A model generated the notes under the pieces. It did no database searches. It worked only from the letters and a program-made list of their open reading frames with translations, and was not told the DNA's origin. 64,000 nt of DNA from Klebsiella oxytoca NBRC 105695. Its GTDB lineage: Bacteria > Pseudomonadota > Gammaproteobacteria > Enterobacterales > Enterobacteriaceae. The position numbers were made by a program, and so were the translations under genes. This document shows, in pieces, positions 42,215-52,244 of this stretch; positions within the stretch are counted from its first letter, which is position 1, and every line of letters starts with the position of its first letter. The stretch lies in the NCBI RefSeq assembly GCF_001598695.1, contig NZ_BCZK01000005.1, positions 124,001-188,000 on the forward strand, in the 5' to 3' direction.

Positions 42215-43237
42215 ATGAAGAAAATGTTACGTTTCATCCTGCTATTGGTGGTGGTGCTGGGCATCGCCGCTGGCGTCGGTATGTGGAAAGTTCGCCAACT
42301 GGCGGACAGCAAATTACTGATTAAAGAAGAGACCATCTTTACCCTCGAGACCGGCACAGGTCGCCTGGCGCTTGGGCAGCAGCTCTACAGCGATAAAGTG
42401 ATCAACCGACCTCGGGTGTTTCAGTGGCTGCTGCGCATTGAGCCTGAGCTATCCCACTTTAAAGCCGGAACCTATCGCTTCACGCCTGAGATGACGGTAC
42501 GTCAAATGCTGCAGCTGTTAGCCAGCGGCAAAGAGGCCCAGTTTCCGCTACGCTTCGTGGAAGGGATGCGGGTGAGCGACTACCTGCGCCAGCTGCGCGA
42601 TGCGCCCTACGTAAAGCATACGCTGGCGGACGATCGCTATGAAACCGTCGCAAAGGCTCTCGATCTGGAGCATCCCGATTGGGTCGAAGGATGGTTCTGG
42701 CCGGATACCTGGATGTATACCGCCAACACCAGCGATGTGGCGATCCTTAAGCGCGCGCATCAGAAGATGGTTGCCGCGGTCGATAAAGCCTGGGAAGGGC
42801 GGATGGATAATCTGCCGTACAAAGATAAAAATCAGCTGCTGACCATGGCCTCGATCATTGAGAAAGAGACCGCAGTGGCCGAAGAGCGTGACCGCGTAGC
42901 CTCGGTGTTTATCAACCGCTTACGTATCGGCATGCGTCTGCAAACCGATCCAACCGTGATTTACGGCATGGGTGAGGGTTATAATGGTAAGTTGACGCGT
43001 AAAGACCTGGAAACCCCAACCGCTTACAACACCTATGTCATTAACGGCATGCCGCCCGGCCCGATAGCCGCGCCGGGGGAAGCCTCGCTCAACGCCGCCG
43101 CGCATCCGGCAAAAACGCCGTACCTCTATTTTGTCGCGGACGGGAAGGGCGGACATACGTTTAATACCAACCTGATCGGCCATAACCGCTCGGTTCAGGA
43201 CTATCTGAATGTACTTAAGGAAAAAAATGCGCAGTAA
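42215..43237 (+). CDS. mltG: MltG endolytic murein transglycosylase
   Basis: MltG (YceG) is an inner-membrane endolytic transglycosylase thought to release nascent glycan strands. The 340 residues equal the E. coli protein. It has an N-terminal membrane anchor ([19 protein letters not shown]), a LysM-like part, and the YceG domain with catalytic E218 in [15 protein letters not shown]. It begins 2 bases after pabC and overlaps tmk by 11 bases. Confidence 0.95.
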   Translation: MKKMLRFILLLVVVLGIAAGVGMWKVRQLADSKLLIKEETIFTLETGTGRLALGQQLYSDKVINRPRVFQWLLRIEPELSHFKAGTYRFTPEMTVRQMLQLLASGKEAQFPLRFVEGMRVSDYLRQLRDAPYVKHTLADDRYETVAKALDLEHPDWVEGWFWPDTWMYTANTSDVAILKRAHQKMVAAVDKAWEGRMDNLPYKDKNQLLTMASIIEKETAVAEERDRVASVFINRLRIGMRLQTDPTVIYGMGEGYNGKLTRKDLETPTAYNTYVINGMPPGPIAAPGEASLNAAAHPAKTPYLYFVADGKGGHTFNTNLIGHNRSVQDYLNVLKEKNAQ

Positions 43238-43868
43238 CTATATCGTCATCGAGGGCCTGGAGGGCGCAGGGAAAACTACCGCACGTAATCTTGTGGTAGA
43301 GACGCTAAAACAGCTGGGCATTAGCGACATGGTGTTTACCCGCGAGCCGGGTGGTACTATCCTGGCCGAGAAACTGCGCAGCCTGGTGCTGGATATACAG
43401 TCCACCGGCGATGAAGTTATCAATGATAAAGCCGAAGTACTGATGTTTTACGCGGCGCGCGTGCAGCTGGTTGAGACGGTGATTAAACCCGCGCTGGCCC
43501 GCGGCCAGTGGGTCATTGGCGATCGTCACGATCTCTCGACTCAGGCCTATCAGGGCGGCGGCCGCGGTATCGACCAAACGATGCTGGCAACCCTGCGCGA
43601 TGCGGTACTGGGCGATTTTCGTCCCAATCTGACGCTCTACCTGGATGTGACTCCCGAGGTAGGGCTGAAGCGCGCCCGCGCTCGCGGCGAACTCGACCGT
43701 ATCGAACAGGAGTCGCTCGATTTCTTTAACCGTACGCGCGCGCGCTACCTTGAGCTGGCGGCACAGGACGACACCATACGCACCGTTGACGCCACCCAGC
43801 CGCTTGAGGCCGTAGAGCGCGATATCCGCGCGGTGGTGAATCAGTGGGTCGCGGAGCAGCGCGCATGA
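43227..43868 (+). CDS. tmk: Thymidylate kinase
   Basis: Tmk phosphorylates dTMP to dTDP. From ATG 43227 the protein has 213 residues, the E. coli length. The P-loop is [13 protein letters not shown], followed by TREPGGT, and the DRH motif [17 protein letters not shown]; the lid contains arginines ([12 protein letters not shown]). AAGG precedes the ATG. It overlaps mltG and holB by short stretches, so translation is coupled. Confidence 0.96.
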   Translation: MRSNYIVIEGLEGAGKTTARNLVVETLKQLGISDMVFTREPGGTILAEKLRSLVLDIQSTGDEVINDKAEVLMFYAARVQLVETVIKPALARGQWVIGDRHDLSTQAYQGGGRGIDQTMLATLRDAVLGDFRPNLTLYLDVTPEVGLKRARARGELDRIEQESLDFFNRTRARYLELAAQDDTIRTVDATQPLEAVERDIRAVVNQWVAEQRA

Positions 43869-44869
43869 AATGGTATCCGTGGTTACGTCCCTCTTTTGAA
43901 CAGCTAGTTTCCGGCTATCAGGCGGGACGGGGTCACCATGCGCTACTGGTTCAGGCGCTGCCGGGTATGGGAAGCGACGCGTTGATTTACGCGCTGTGTC
44001 GTTTTCTGATGTGCCGGCAGCCGGAGGGGCATAAAAGCTGCGGTCGATGCCATAGCTGTCAGCTGATGCAAGCCGGGACGCATCCGGATTATTATGCGTT
44101 GATCCCGGAAAAGGGGAAGAGCTCGCTCGGGATTGACGCCGTGCGTGAAGTGAGCGAAAAACTCTATGAACGAGCCCGTCTGGGCGGCGCGAAGGTCGTC
44201 TGGATAGACGATGCCGCTCTGCTGACCGACGCGGCGGCCAACGCCCTGCTGAAAACGCTGGAGGAGCCGCCGGAAAACACATGGTTCTTCCTTGCCTGTC
44301 AGGAGCCCGCACGCCTGCTGGCCACGTTGCGCAGCCGCTGCCGGTTACATCATCTTGCTCCGCCTTCTGAACAGTATGCGCTGGCGTGGTTAGAACGAGA
44401 AGTGACAATGTCACAAGATGCATTGCTCGCGGCGCTGCGGCTTAGCGCCAATGCCCCGGCGGCGGCGCTGGATCTGCTGCAGGACGCTCACTGGAGCGTG
44501 CGGCTGCAGCTTTGCCAGTCCCTGGGCGCTGTTTTAACCCACGGCGACTGGCTGTCTCTGCTGCCGGTATTGAATCATGAGCAGGCCGCGATTCGTCTGC
44601 ATTGGCTGGCATCACTGCTGGTCGATGCACAAAAAAGGCAGCAGGGAATTACGCTTATCAGCAATCCCGATGCCTGGCCTCTGGTGAATCAACTGGCCGC
44701 TGCGCTGCCGGCCGCGCGTTTACAGGCGATCGCGCGCGACGTTAACGCCTGCCGCGAGCAGTTGCTGAGCGTTGTCGGTATCAATCGCGAACTGCTGCTT
44801 ACCGAGCGCCTTCTGCGCTGGGAACATTACCTGCAACCTGGGGCGGTCCTTCCCGTATCCCACCTCTGA
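43865..44869 (+). CDS. holB: HolB DNA polymerase III delta-prime subunit
   Basis: HolB is the delta-prime subunit of the clamp loader. The 334 residues equal E. coli HolB. The zinc-binding module is [16 protein letters not shown], and the SRC motif is [13 protein letters not shown]; as expected the Walker A region is degenerate. The start ATG overlaps the tmk stop in ATGA. tatD-family gene follows by 10 bases. Confidence 0.95.
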   Translation: MKWYPWLRPSFEQLVSGYQAGRGHHALLVQALPGMGSDALIYALCRFLMCRQPEGHKSCGRCHSCQLMQAGTHPDYYALIPEKGKSSLGIDAVREVSEKLYERARLGGAKVVWIDDAALLTDAAANALLKTLEEPPENTWFFLACQEPARLLATLRSRCRLHHLAPPSEQYALAWLEREVTMSQDALLAALRLSANAPAAALDLLQDAHWSVRLQLCQSLGAVLTHGDWLSLLPVLNHEQAAIRLHWLASLLVDAQKRQQGITLISNPDAWPLVNQLAAALPAARLQAIARDVNACREQLLSVVGINRELLLTERLLRWEHYLQPGAVLPVSHL

Positions 44870-44879
44870 GAGAGACATT

Positions 44880-45674
44880 ATGTTTTTAGTCGACTCCCAT
44901 TGCCATCTCGATGGCCTGGATTATCAAACGCTGCATAAAAACGTGGACGATGTGCTGGCTAAAGCCGCCGCCCGCGATGTGAAATTTTGCCTGGCGGTGG
45001 CCACAACCCTGCCGGGATATCGCGGTATGCGCGAGCTGGTGGGCCAGCGTAACGACGTCGTTTTCTCCTGCGGCGTGCATCCGTTGAACCAGGATGAAGA
45101 GTACGACGTTGAGGCGCTGCACCAGCTCGCCGCAGAGGATGGCGTGGTGGCGATGGGTGAAACCGGACTGGATTATTTCTACACGCCGGAAACCAAAGCG
45201 CGCCAGCAGACGTCGTTTCGCGACCATATCCGGATAGGCCGGGAGCTGAATAAGCCGGTTATCGTGCATACCCGAGATGCCCGCGCCGATACGCTGGAAA
45301 TTTTACACGAAGAAAAAGTGACGGATTGCGGTGGCGTACTACACTGTTTCACTGAGGATAGAGAGACAGCGGGTAAGCTGCTGGATATGGGGTTCTACAT
45401 CTCGTTTTCCGGCATTGTGACGTTCCGTAATGCGGAGCAGCTTCGCGATGCAGCGCGCTATGTACCTCTCGATCGCCTGTTGGTAGAGACCGATTCGCCC
45501 TATCTGGCTCCGGTACCGCATCGTGGTAAAGAGAACCAACCGGCATTGGTCAGGGATGTCGCCGAGTATATGGCGGTTCTTAAAGGCGTATCGCTGGAGC
45601 AACTGGCACAACAGACCACGGAAAATTTCGCGACGCTTTTTCATATCGACCCCTCCCGGCTGCAACCTCTCTGA
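44880..45674 (+). CDS. ycfH: YcfH, TatD-family metal-dependent hydrolase
   Basis: This 264-residue protein matches E. coli YcfH, a TatD-family metal-dependent hydrolase or deoxyribonuclease with TIM-barrel fold. Metal ligands are visible in DSHCHLDGLD, GETGLDYFY, VIVHTRDA, LHCFTED and ETDSPYLAP. True substrate is uncertain. A longer frame to 44772 runs through holB and is not the start; GAGAGAC precedes ATG 44880. It is the last gene before a strong terminator. Confidence 0.93.
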   Translation: MFLVDSHCHLDGLDYQTLHKNVDDVLAKAAARDVKFCLAVATTLPGYRGMRELVGQRNDVVFSCGVHPLNQDEEYDVEALHQLAAEDGVVAMGETGLDYFYTPETKARQQTSFRDHIRIGRELNKPVIVHTRDARADTLEILHEEKVTDCGGVLHCFTEDRETAGKLLDMGFYISFSGIVTFRNAEQLRDAARYVPLDRLLVETDSPYLAPVPHRGKENQPALVRDVAEYMAVLKGVSLEQLAQQTTENFATLFHIDPSRLQPL

Positions 45675-45723
45675 TATTCCTTATTATTTTAAGGCTCGTA
45701 ATTAATAGCTAAAGCGAGTAAAG

Positions 45724-45757
45724 TTCACCGCCACAAATGGGGCGGTGAAGGTTTTTT
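45724..45757 (+). terminator. Terminator after the tatD-family gene
   Basis: TTCACCGCC (45724-45732) and GGCGGTGAA (45741-45749) form a perfect 9-bp stem followed by GGTTTTTT, ending the pabC-ycfH operon. Confidence 0.9.
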
Positions 45758-45817
45758 GGCAACATTCAGACACGAGTTATGTAAACCAGTGTAAGTTTTT
45801 GGCTCGTGTCTGATTGA

Positions 45818-45839
45818 AACGTGATAGCCGTCAAACAAT
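45818..45839 (+). promoter_or_regulatory. CRP site upstream of ptsG
   Basis: AAACGTGATAGCCGTCAAAC matches the CRP site of the E. coli ptsG promoter as I recall it (half-site CGTGA-N6-TCAAA). It lies upstream of the Mlc operator. Confidence 0.7.
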
Positions 45840-45850
45840 CATCCCGGTAA

Positions 45851-45875
45851 TTATTTTACTCTGTGTAATAAATAA
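45851..45875 (+). promoter_or_regulatory. Mlc operator of ptsG
   Basis: An AT-rich site reading TTATTTTACTCTGTGTAATA with flanking AATAA matches the known Mlc operator of enteric ptsG in sequence and position, overlapping the promoter. Confidence 0.75.
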
Positions 45876-45951
45876 AGGGCGCTTAGATGTCCTGTCCACG
45901 GCGCGGTTCTCCCCCCGGGCCAATGCGTGAAAGCGTAAAAAAGCACCAAAT

Positions 45952-45971
45952 ACTCAGGAGCACTCTCAATT
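45952..45971 (+). promoter_or_regulatory. SgrS target and ribosome site of ptsG
   Basis: ACTCAGGAGCACTCTCAATT directly precedes the ptsG ATG. This is the segment of ptsG mRNA that the small RNA SgrS pairs with in E. coli, including the AGGAG ribosome site, so glucose-phosphate stress control is expected to be kept. The sgrS gene itself is not in the window. Confidence 0.85.
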
Positions 45972-47405
45972 ATGTTTAAGAATGCATTTGCTAACCTGCA
46001 GAAGGTCGGTAAATCGCTGATGCTGCCGGTATCCGTACTGCCTATCGCAGGTATCCTGCTGGGCGTCGGTTCCGCAAACTTCAGCTGGCTGCCAGCCGTA
46101 GTTTCCCACGTCATGGCAGAAGCGGGCGGTTCAGTCTTCGCTAACATGCCGCTGATTTTTGCTATCGGTGTCGCACTTGGCTTCACCAATAACGACGGCG
46201 TATCCGCTCTGGCATCGGTCGTCGCTTACGGCATCATGGTGAAAACCATGTCCGTGGTTGCGCCTCTGGTTCTGCATTTACCTGCTGAAGAGATTGCGGC
46301 TAAACACCTTGCAGATACCGGCGTACTCGGCGGTATCATCTCGGGTGCCATCGCAGCGTACATGTTCAACCGCTTCTATCGCATCAAGCTGCCTGAATAT
46401 CTGGGCTTCTTTGCGGGCAAGCGTTTTGTGCCAATTATCTCCGGTCTGGCAGCGATTTTCACGGGCGTGATCCTGTCCTTTATCTGGCCGCCGATCGGTA
46501 CTGCCATCCAGACGTTCTCCCAGTGGGCTGCTTACCAGAACCCGGTTGTCGCGTTCGGTATCTACGGCTTCATTGAACGTTGCCTGGTGCCGTTTGGTCT
46601 GCACCATATCTGGAACGTACCTTTCCAGATGCAGATTGGCGAATACACCAACGCAGCAGGTCAGGTCTTCCACGGCGATATTCCGCGCTACATGGCAGGC
46701 GACCCAACGGCGGGCAAACTGTCCGGCGGCTTCCTGTTCAAAATGTACGGTCTGCCGGCTGCCGCTATCGCTATCTGGCACTCTGCTAAGCCAGAAAACC
46801 GCGCGAAAGTGGGCGGTATCATGATCTCCGCAGCGCTGACCTCGTTCCTGACCGGTATCACCGAGCCGATCGAGTTCTCTTTCATGTTCGTTGCGCCGAT
46901 CCTGTACATTATCCACGCGATTCTGGCGGGCCTGGCCTTCCCGATCTGTATCCTGCTGGGTATGCGTGACGGGACGTCGTTCTCTCACGGCCTGATCGAC
47001 TTTATCGTTCTCTCCGGCAACAGCAGCAAGCTGTGGCTGTTCCCGATCGTCGGTATCTGCTACGCGATCGTGTACTACGTGGTCTTCCGCGTGCTGATTA
47101 AAGCGCTGGATCTGAAAACCCCGGGTCGCGAAGATGCAACCGAAGACAGCAAAGCTGGCGCGACCAGCGAAATGGCTCCGGCACTGATCGCTGCTTTCGG
47201 CGGTAAAGAGAACATTACTAACCTTGACGCATGTATCACTCGTCTGCGCGTGAGCGTGGCGGATGTGGCGAAAGTTGATCAGGCTGGCCTGAAAAAACTG
47301 GGCGCCGCAGGCGTGGTTGTTGCAGGTTCGGGCGTTCAGGCTATTTTCGGTACTAAATCCGATAACCTGAAAACTGAAATGGATGAATACATCCGCAACA
47401 GCTAA
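45972..47405 (+). CDS. ptsG: PtsG glucose PTS permease EIICB
   Basis: PtsG imports and phosphorylates glucose. The 477 residues equal E. coli PtsG. The membrane IIC domain spans roughly residues 1-380 ([35 protein letters not shown]), followed by a linker and the IIB domain with the phosphorylated Cys421 in [10 protein letters not shown]. Regulation by Mlc, CRP and SgrS is supported by the sites upstream. It is monocistronic. Confidence 0.98.
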   Translation: MFKNAFANLQKVGKSLMLPVSVLPIAGILLGVGSANFSWLPAVVSHVMAEAGGSVFANMPLIFAIGVALGFTNNDGVSALASVVAYGIMVKTMSVVAPLVLHLPAEEIAAKHLADTGVLGGIISGAIAAYMFNRFYRIKLPEYLGFFAGKRFVPIISGLAAIFTGVILSFIWPPIGTAIQTFSQWAAYQNPVVAFGIYGFIERCLVPFGLHHIWNVPFQMQIGEYTNAAGQVFHGDIPRYMAGDPTAGKLSGGFLFKMYGLPAAAIAIWHSAKPENRAKVGGIMISAALTSFLTGITEPIEFSFMFVAPILYIIHAILAGLAFPICILLGMRDGTSFSHGLIDFIVLSGNSSKLWLFPIVGICYAIVYYVVFRVLIKALDLKTPGREDATEDSKAGATSEMAPALIAAFGGKENITNLDACITRLRVSVADVAKVDQAGLKKLGAAGVVVAGSGVQAIFGTKSDNLKTEMDEYIRNS

Positions 47406-47424
47406 GTTGTGATATGGGGAGACT

Positions 47425-47450
47425 AAGGCAGCCAACTGGCTGCCTTTTTT
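47425..47450 (+). terminator. ptsG terminator
   Basis: AAGGCAGCC-AACT-GGCTGCCTT is a perfect 9-bp stem with tetraloop and T run, 19 bases after ptsG. Confidence 0.92.
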
Positions 47451-47504
47451 AATGGCCGCAGGCGTTAAAAGCGCGCCCGCGGATTTTGTCACGTTAACCA
47501 GAGA

Positions 47505-49691
47505 TCAGAACTGATAGCTGGCGGTAATGCTGAAGTTGCGCGGTTCGCCGTAGACAATTGAACCATCGATGTTGGTGTCGTAGGTTTTATCGAACAGGTT
47601 ATTGACGTTACCCTGCAAAGCAAAATTTTTAGTGACCTGGTAGCGAGTGAACAAATCAACCAGCGCATAGCTGCCCTGTTCCGCACGGAAGGTGCCGTAT
47701 GGCGTCGCGGTATCTTTATATACCCGGTTCTGCCAGTTAACGCCGCCGCCAACGGTCAGTTCAGGCATTACCGGCAGACGGTAGCTGGTAAACAGTTTGA
47801 CGCTGGTTCGCGGCAGGTTGGGATTCACCGCATTGCCTTCATTATCTTCAGCGACAAAACGCGTCGCCCCAAAGGTCATCTGCCAGTTATCGGTAATCGC
47901 ACCGTTGATTTCGAACTCCACCCCTTTGCTCACGGTTCCATCGACGGTTTTATAGGCTGCTTCGCCGTTGCTACCGGGGATTTGCCCACCGGTCGCCTGG
48001 CCGAGATTATCCTGCTCGATGCGGAATATCGCGAGAGTCGTGGTTAATCGGCTGTCCATCCAGTCCGACTTCAGGCCCACTTCATAGTTATTCCCGGTAA
48101 TCGGCGTCAGATACTTACCCGAGCTATCGCGCTTGTTCTGCGGCTGGAAGACCGAGGTATAGCTGGTGTAGGCCGACCAATTGTCGTTTATGTCGTAAAC
48201 CAGCCCGGCGTATGGGGTGGTATGATTTTTCTCCATGTTGTAGGTCAGCGTCTCAATGCTCCAGTTGTTATAGCGGACGCCAAGGATCAGATGCAGCGGA
48301 TCAAGCAGGGAAATACGCGTAGCGGCATACACCGATTTCATGCGCGTGGTATCGTCCTGCGCCAGACTCTGCGGGCCCCAGCTGGTTTCCGGGAACCCAG
48401 CGCTATTGAAGCTGTAGAAGCTGCCAATCTCATTGGGGAAGACGTTTGCCCACGAGCTGAAATAGCGGTTATTTTGCTTGCTGTAGCTGCCGCCTATCAT
48501 CAGATTATGCTGGCGGCCGAACAGGTCGTAGCCGCCGTCGGTGAACAGATCCACGGCGTCGACTTTACGCTTTCCGCTATTCCAGCCGGTACCGCCTACG
48601 TAGTCATAGCCCGGACCGTAGCTGCTATAAGGCCCCTCCAGCATCCCGGTCGCTTTATTGACGTAAGCATCTACGTACATCATTTTGCTGTCGAACTTGA
48701 CCTCGGAGTGAGTGGCGTTCAGCGTTGCCTGCCAGGTATCAGCAAAGCGTTGTTTCAGCGTAACGAAGACTTTATTGATCTCTTTGTCGTTATAGGCCCA
48801 GTCTGGAGCGGTGCTGTGGGCGCGATCGTAACGGTTTGTGCTGCCATCGGTATTCCAGCGCGGCAGACCGCCCCATGTCGGGCTATTGACGTTGATACGC
48901 TGATACTCGTAGCCGGCGGATAAACTGGTCGACGTCGCGAGATCCGCATCCACAATCCCCGAGAAGAACGTTTTTTCGCTGTTGTAACGATCGAGCCATG
49001 AGTCATTATTTTGATAACCAGCGATAATGCGCGCCCGCACGTTGCCATCTTCAGTTAGCGGACTTTGCATATCGGCAACGTAGCGCTGCTTGTTCCAGCT
49101 GCCGTACTCCGCAGAGACATTTCCCTTGAACTCGCGGCTGGTCGCATGCTTACGGATCATATTGATCGACGCGGCGGGATTACCGGTGCCGGTCAGCAGA
49201 CCATTCGCGCCGCGGACGACCTCCACCCGTTCGAAAAGAGCCATATCGGAAAGCGCGTCGCCCAGATTCCAGCGGGATTCAAACCAGGTCGGAATGCCAT
49301 CGACCATATAGTTATCGATCTCAAAACCACGAGAGTAGTAGCTGGTGCGGTCAGAATCTGCCTGGCTGCTGCTGATCCCCATGGTGTGCTCCATCACATC
49401 ACCCAGCGTTTGCAACTGCTGATCGCGCATCCGTTGTTCGGTGATGATACTGACCGATTGCGGGATATCGCGCTGGGCCATCTCCATTTTTGTCCCTGCG
49501 GAGGTAGTTTTGACGCTGTAATCCTGTTCTTGCGTATCCGAAGCGCTATCTGCGGAACCTTCTACAATAATAGTGTCTTCGGAGTGACTGGCAGCCTGGC
49601 TAAGGTTTGGGGAGAGCGCCAGCGCTATGCCCATCGCAAGCAGGGATGGAGCGTTTCGCCCATCCCGGGAGTGAGTGGAGAGAGACATCAT
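47505..49691 (-). CDS. fhuE: FhuE ferric siderophore receptor
   Basis: FhuE is the TonB-dependent outer-membrane receptor for ferric coprogen, ferrioxamine B and rhodotorulic acid. The 728-residue protein (E. coli 729) has a signal region, a TonB box-like DTIIVEGSA, plug (RDIPQSVSIITEQRM, GDALSDMALFERVEVVRG) and a 22-strand barrel ending ITASYQF. Two adjacent ATGs (49691, 49688) follow AAGGG. Fur control is expected; upstream GATAATTGTTATTC (49711-49724) is only a partial Fur-like match. It converges on ptsG. Confidence 0.95.
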   Translation of the reverse strand: MMSLSTHSRDGRNAPSLLAMGIALALSPNLSQAASHSEDTIIVEGSADSASDTQEQDYSVKTTSAGTKMEMAQRDIPQSVSIITEQRMRDQQLQTLGDVMEHTMGISSSQADSDRTSYYSRGFEIDNYMVDGIPTWFESRWNLGDALSDMALFERVEVVRGANGLLTGTGNPAASINMIRKHATSREFKGNVSAEYGSWNKQRYVADMQSPLTEDGNVRARIIAGYQNNDSWLDRYNSEKTFFSGIVDADLATSTSLSAGYEYQRINVNSPTWGGLPRWNTDGSTNRYDRAHSTAPDWAYNDKEINKVFVTLKQRFADTWQATLNATHSEVKFDSKMMYVDAYVNKATGMLEGPYSSYGPGYDYVGGTGWNSGKRKVDAVDLFTDGGYDLFGRQHNLMIGGSYSKQNNRYFSSWANVFPNEIGSFYSFNSAGFPETSWGPQSLAQDDTTRMKSVYAATRISLLDPLHLILGVRYNNWSIETLTYNMEKNHTTPYAGLVYDINDNWSAYTSYTSVFQPQNKRDSSGKYLTPITGNNYEVGLKSDWMDSRLTTTLAIFRIEQDNLGQATGGQIPGSNGEAAYKTVDGTVSKGVEFEINGAITDNWQMTFGATRFVAEDNEGNAVNPNLPRTSVKLFTSYRLPVMPELTVGGGVNWQNRVYKDTATPYGTFRAEQGSYALVDLFTRYQVTKNFALQGNVNNLFDKTYDTNIDGSIVYGEPRNFSITASYQF

Positions 49692-50041
49692 AAACCCTTG
49701 ATCATGAGATAATTGTTATTCGCTACGGCTCTCTGGCCGCGGTCGATCGTAAGCGCACTGCATTCATTTTGAATACAAATGAGAAATATACGCATTAATA
49801 TTTAAACTGTAAATAAGGGTAAGCATGAAGGTCATAAAGGCGTTATTTCTGCCGTTGCATCGTTTCCAGGTAATAAACGATTAATCCGTCGGCAGCCAGG
49901 CGCTTTGTGGCGTAAGAAAAAACGCATTCAGGTTGAAAGAGGGGGAGTAACTCGCTCATACTCTTAGAGGAATTCCGTGCGTCCGCGTTTACCTGCAGGG
50001 GCAGGCCAGTGCACGGTATAAAAATGATTAAGGAATCAGTC
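49692..50041. promoter_or_regulatory. fhuE/hinT divergent region
   Basis: This 350-base gap holds the fhuE promoter on the left and the hinT leader on the right. AT-rich stretches at 49709-49730 and 49770-49810 could contain degenerate Fur sites, but none matches the consensus well. The short open frames overlapping it show no family resemblance. AAGGAATC before hinT is its ribosome site. Confidence 0.5.
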
Positions 50042-50398
50042 ATGGCAGAAGAAACGATTTTCAGCAAAATCATTCGCCGGGAGATCCCGTCGGATGTGGT
50101 TTATCAGGATGAGCTCGTTACCGCTTTTCGCGATATCTCTCCGCAGGCGCCGACCCATATTCTGATCGTTCCCAATATCCTGATTCCCACCGTCAATGAT
50201 GTGACCGCAGAGCATGAGCTGGCTCTGGGGCGCATGATGACCGTAGCGGCGAAAATCGCCCGCGACGAGGGGCTCGCCGACGATGGCTATCGCCTGATCG
50301 TTAACTGCAATCGCCACGGCGGCCAGGAGGTCTATCATATCCATATGCACCTGCTGGGCGGCCGTCCGTTAGGCCCGATGCTGGCTCATAAAGGTTAA
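50042..50398 (+). CDS. hinT: HinT purine nucleoside phosphoramidase
   Basis: HinT is a HIT-family enzyme that hydrolyses AMP-lysine-type phosphoramidates and affects alanine metabolism. From ATG 50042 the 118-residue protein begins [20 protein letters not shown] and carries the histidine triad HIHMH, ending GPMLAHKG, one residue short of the E. coli GL end. A longer frame to 50009 is unlikely because AAGGAATC precedes 50042. ycfL follows by 5 bases, suggesting a hinT-ycfL-lpoB-thiK-nagZ-ycfP operon. Confidence 0.94.
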   Translation: MAEETIFSKIIRREIPSDVVYQDELVTAFRDISPQAPTHILIVPNILIPTVNDVTAEHELALGRMMTVAAKIARDEGLADDGYRLIVNCNRHGGQEVYHIHMHLLGGRPLGPMLAHKG

Positions 50399-50403
50399 AC
50401 TCC

Positions 50404-50778
50404 ATGCGTGCAGCCCATATCGGCGCATTACTGGCCGTGACATTACTGGCCGGGTGCAGTTCGCATCCGGAAATACCGGTCAGCGATCAGCAAAGTCTGG
50501 TGATGGAATCAAACGTACTGGCAGCAGGAATCAGCGCTGAAGTACCAACGGTAACTGCATCCGAGATTCAGGCGACGGCGACCACCAGATTGTTCAATGA
50601 ACGCCAGGTTCCGGTGACCGTGCATTATCGCTTTTTCTGGTATGACGCCAGGGGACTGGAAATGCATCCGCTGGAGTCTGCACGCAGCATAACGGTTCCT
50701 GCGCACTCTTCCGTTACGCTTTATGGCAGCGCCAATATTCTGGGGGCGCACAAGGCCCGACTTTATCTTTATCTGTAA
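50404..50778 (+). CDS. ycfL: YcfL lipoprotein (DUF1425)
   Basis: This 124-residue protein matches E. coli YcfL (125). The N-terminus MRAAHIGALLAVTLLAGCSS is a lipoprotein signal with lipobox LLAGC. The body has ATTRLFNERQVPVTVHYRFFWYD and ends YGSANILGAHKARLYLYL. Function is unknown; its fixed place next to lpoB suggests an envelope role. Confidence 0.92.
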   Translation: MRAAHIGALLAVTLLAGCSSHPEIPVSDQQSLVMESNVLAAGISAEVPTVTASEIQATATTRLFNERQVPVTVHYRFFWYDARGLEMHPLESARSITVPAHSSVTLYGSANILGAHKARLYLYL

Positions 50779-50790
50779 GAGGTAATCGTA

Positions 50791-51426
50791 ATGATTAAAC
50801 TATGTCGCTATGCATTAGTTACCGCACTGGCGATATTCCTTGCCGGATGCGTGGGTCAACGTCAGGAACCCGCTCCCGTTGAGGAAGCGCAGCCGAAGCC
50901 GCAGCAGCCTGTTCAGCCGCAGCCGACTGTGCCGACTATTCCCGTGATACCGACCCAGCCGGGTCCGATTGAACACGGCGAGCAGCCTGCGCAGCCGGCG
51001 CCGCGCGTGCGTCATTTTGACTGGCACTCCGCGGTGCAGCCGATGATTGGTCAGATGCTGCAGGCCAGCGGCGTAAATGCGGGCAGCATTTTGCTGGTCG
51101 ACAGCGTCAACAACCGCACTAACGGCACGTTGAATGCGGGTGAAGCCACCACGGCGCTGCGTAATGCGCTTGAGGGTAACGGAAAATTCACCCTGGTTTC
51201 CCAGCAGCAGCTGGGCGTGGCCAAACAGCAGCTTGGCCTGTCGCCACAGGATAGCCTTGGTAGTCGCAGCAAAGCGATGGGCATTGCGCGCACCGTTGGC
51301 GCACAGTATGTGCTCTATTCCAACGCAACCGGCAACGTCAATTCACCTGAGCTGAAAATGCAGCTGATGCTGGTACAAACCGGCGAAATTATCTGGTCGG
51401 GTAAAGGTGCTGTTCAGCAACAATAA
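50791..51426 (+). CDS. lpoB: LpoB activator of PBP1b
   Basis: LpoB is an outer-membrane lipoprotein that reaches through the peptidoglycan to activate PBP1b. The 211-residue protein (E. coli 213) has the lipobox LAGC, a long disordered Pro/Gln/Glu linker ([20 protein letters not shown]), and the globular domain ([32 protein letters not shown]). It overlaps thiK by 20 bases. Confidence 0.95.
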   Translation: MIKLCRYALVTALAIFLAGCVGQRQEPAPVEEAQPKPQQPVQPQPTVPTIPVIPTQPGPIEHGEQPAQPAPRVRHFDWHSAVQPMIGQMLQASGVNAGSILLVDSVNNRTNGTLNAGEATTALRNALEGNGKFTLVSQQQLGVAKQQLGLSPQDSLGSRSKAMGIARTVGAQYVLYSNATGNVNSPELKMQLMLVQTGEIIWSGKGAVQQQ

Positions 51427-52225
51427 GCTCACGCGCGACGAAGTGCTGTCGCGCTTTTTCCCCCACTATACGCCTGTCGCCGCGCTGTCCGAAACCGGGC
51501 TGAGCGGCGGCAGCTGTATTCTCAGCGATGGCCGGCGAAAGCGGGTGCTGCGCCAGCCGCACGACCCGCATGCGCCGTCCTGCGACTTCCGCCGCCAGTA
51601 CCGTGTGCTTTCCCGCCTTCCCAATACCTTAGCGCCTGCGCCGGTTTTTTATTCTCCCGCCTGGATGGTGGTGGAATATTGCTCTGGCGACGTGGTCAAC
51701 GCATTACCGGAGTGTCCGGCGCTCGCAGGGTTGCTGTATCATCTGCACCGGCAGCCACGCTTTGGCTGGCGTATCGCGCTGCGGCCGCTGCTTGAGCGTT
51801 ACTGGCAGCAGTGCAGTCCTGCGCGCCGTACACCGCTGTGGCTACGGTGGCATAAGCGGCTGCTTCGCCGGGGCGAACCGCAGCCGTTACGTCTGGCGCC
51901 CTTACATATGGATGTCCATGCGGGCAACATTGTTCGCGGCGAGGCGGGACTGCGGCTGATTGACTGGGAATATGCGGGCGATGGCGATATCGCGCTGGAA
52001 CTGGCGGCGGTGTGGATCGACCCCGTTGCGCATCGCCAGCTTACCGCAGAGTATGCGCGACAGGCGCACATTGATGAGCTTCAGCTCTGGCGGCAAATTC
52101 AGCGCTGGCGCCCTTGGGTGCGGCTGCTGATGGCGGGCTGGTATGAACGACGCTGGCAGCAAACCGGCGACCGGCAGTTTATCACGCTGGCCGATGAGAT
52201 ATGGCGTCAGTTAGACAAAAAATAA
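51407..52225 (+). CDS. thiK: ThiK thiamine kinase
   Basis: ThiK phosphorylates thiamine to thiamine phosphate in salvage. The 272-residue protein (E. coli 274) belongs to the aminoglycoside phosphotransferase/choline kinase fold: [10 protein letters not shown] is the Brenner-type catalytic loop and [17 protein letters not shown] holds the metal-binding aspartate. The start is GTG 51407 inside the end of lpoB; it aligns with the E. coli start ([17 protein letters not shown]). Sequence divergence from E. coli is higher than for neighbours. Confidence 0.9.
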   Translation: MLFSNNKLTRDEVLSRFFPHYTPVAALSETGLSGGSCILSDGRRKRVLRQPHDPHAPSCDFRRQYRVLSRLPNTLAPAPVFYSPAWMVVEYCSGDVVNALPECPALAGLLYHLHRQPRFGWRIALRPLLERYWQQCSPARRTPLWLRWHKRLLRRGEPQPLRLAPLHMDVHAGNIVRGEAGLRLIDWEYAGDGDIALELAAVWIDPVAHRQLTAEYARQAHIDELQLWRQIQRWRPWVRLLMAGWYERRWQQTGDRQFITLADEIWRQLDKK

Positions 52226-52244
52226 AAGGATAAGAGAGGTGGCT

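Noticed and set aside
46278-47492. 404-codon open frame antisense to ptsG
   Set aside because: Opposite ptsG, Arg/His/Asp-rich translation typical of antisense shadows, and no upstream signals.
49692-49830. Fur box upstream of fhuE
   Set aside because: GATAATTGTTATTC and nearby AT-rich stretches agree with the consensus at only about half the positions, so I did not list a Fur site although Fur control is expected.
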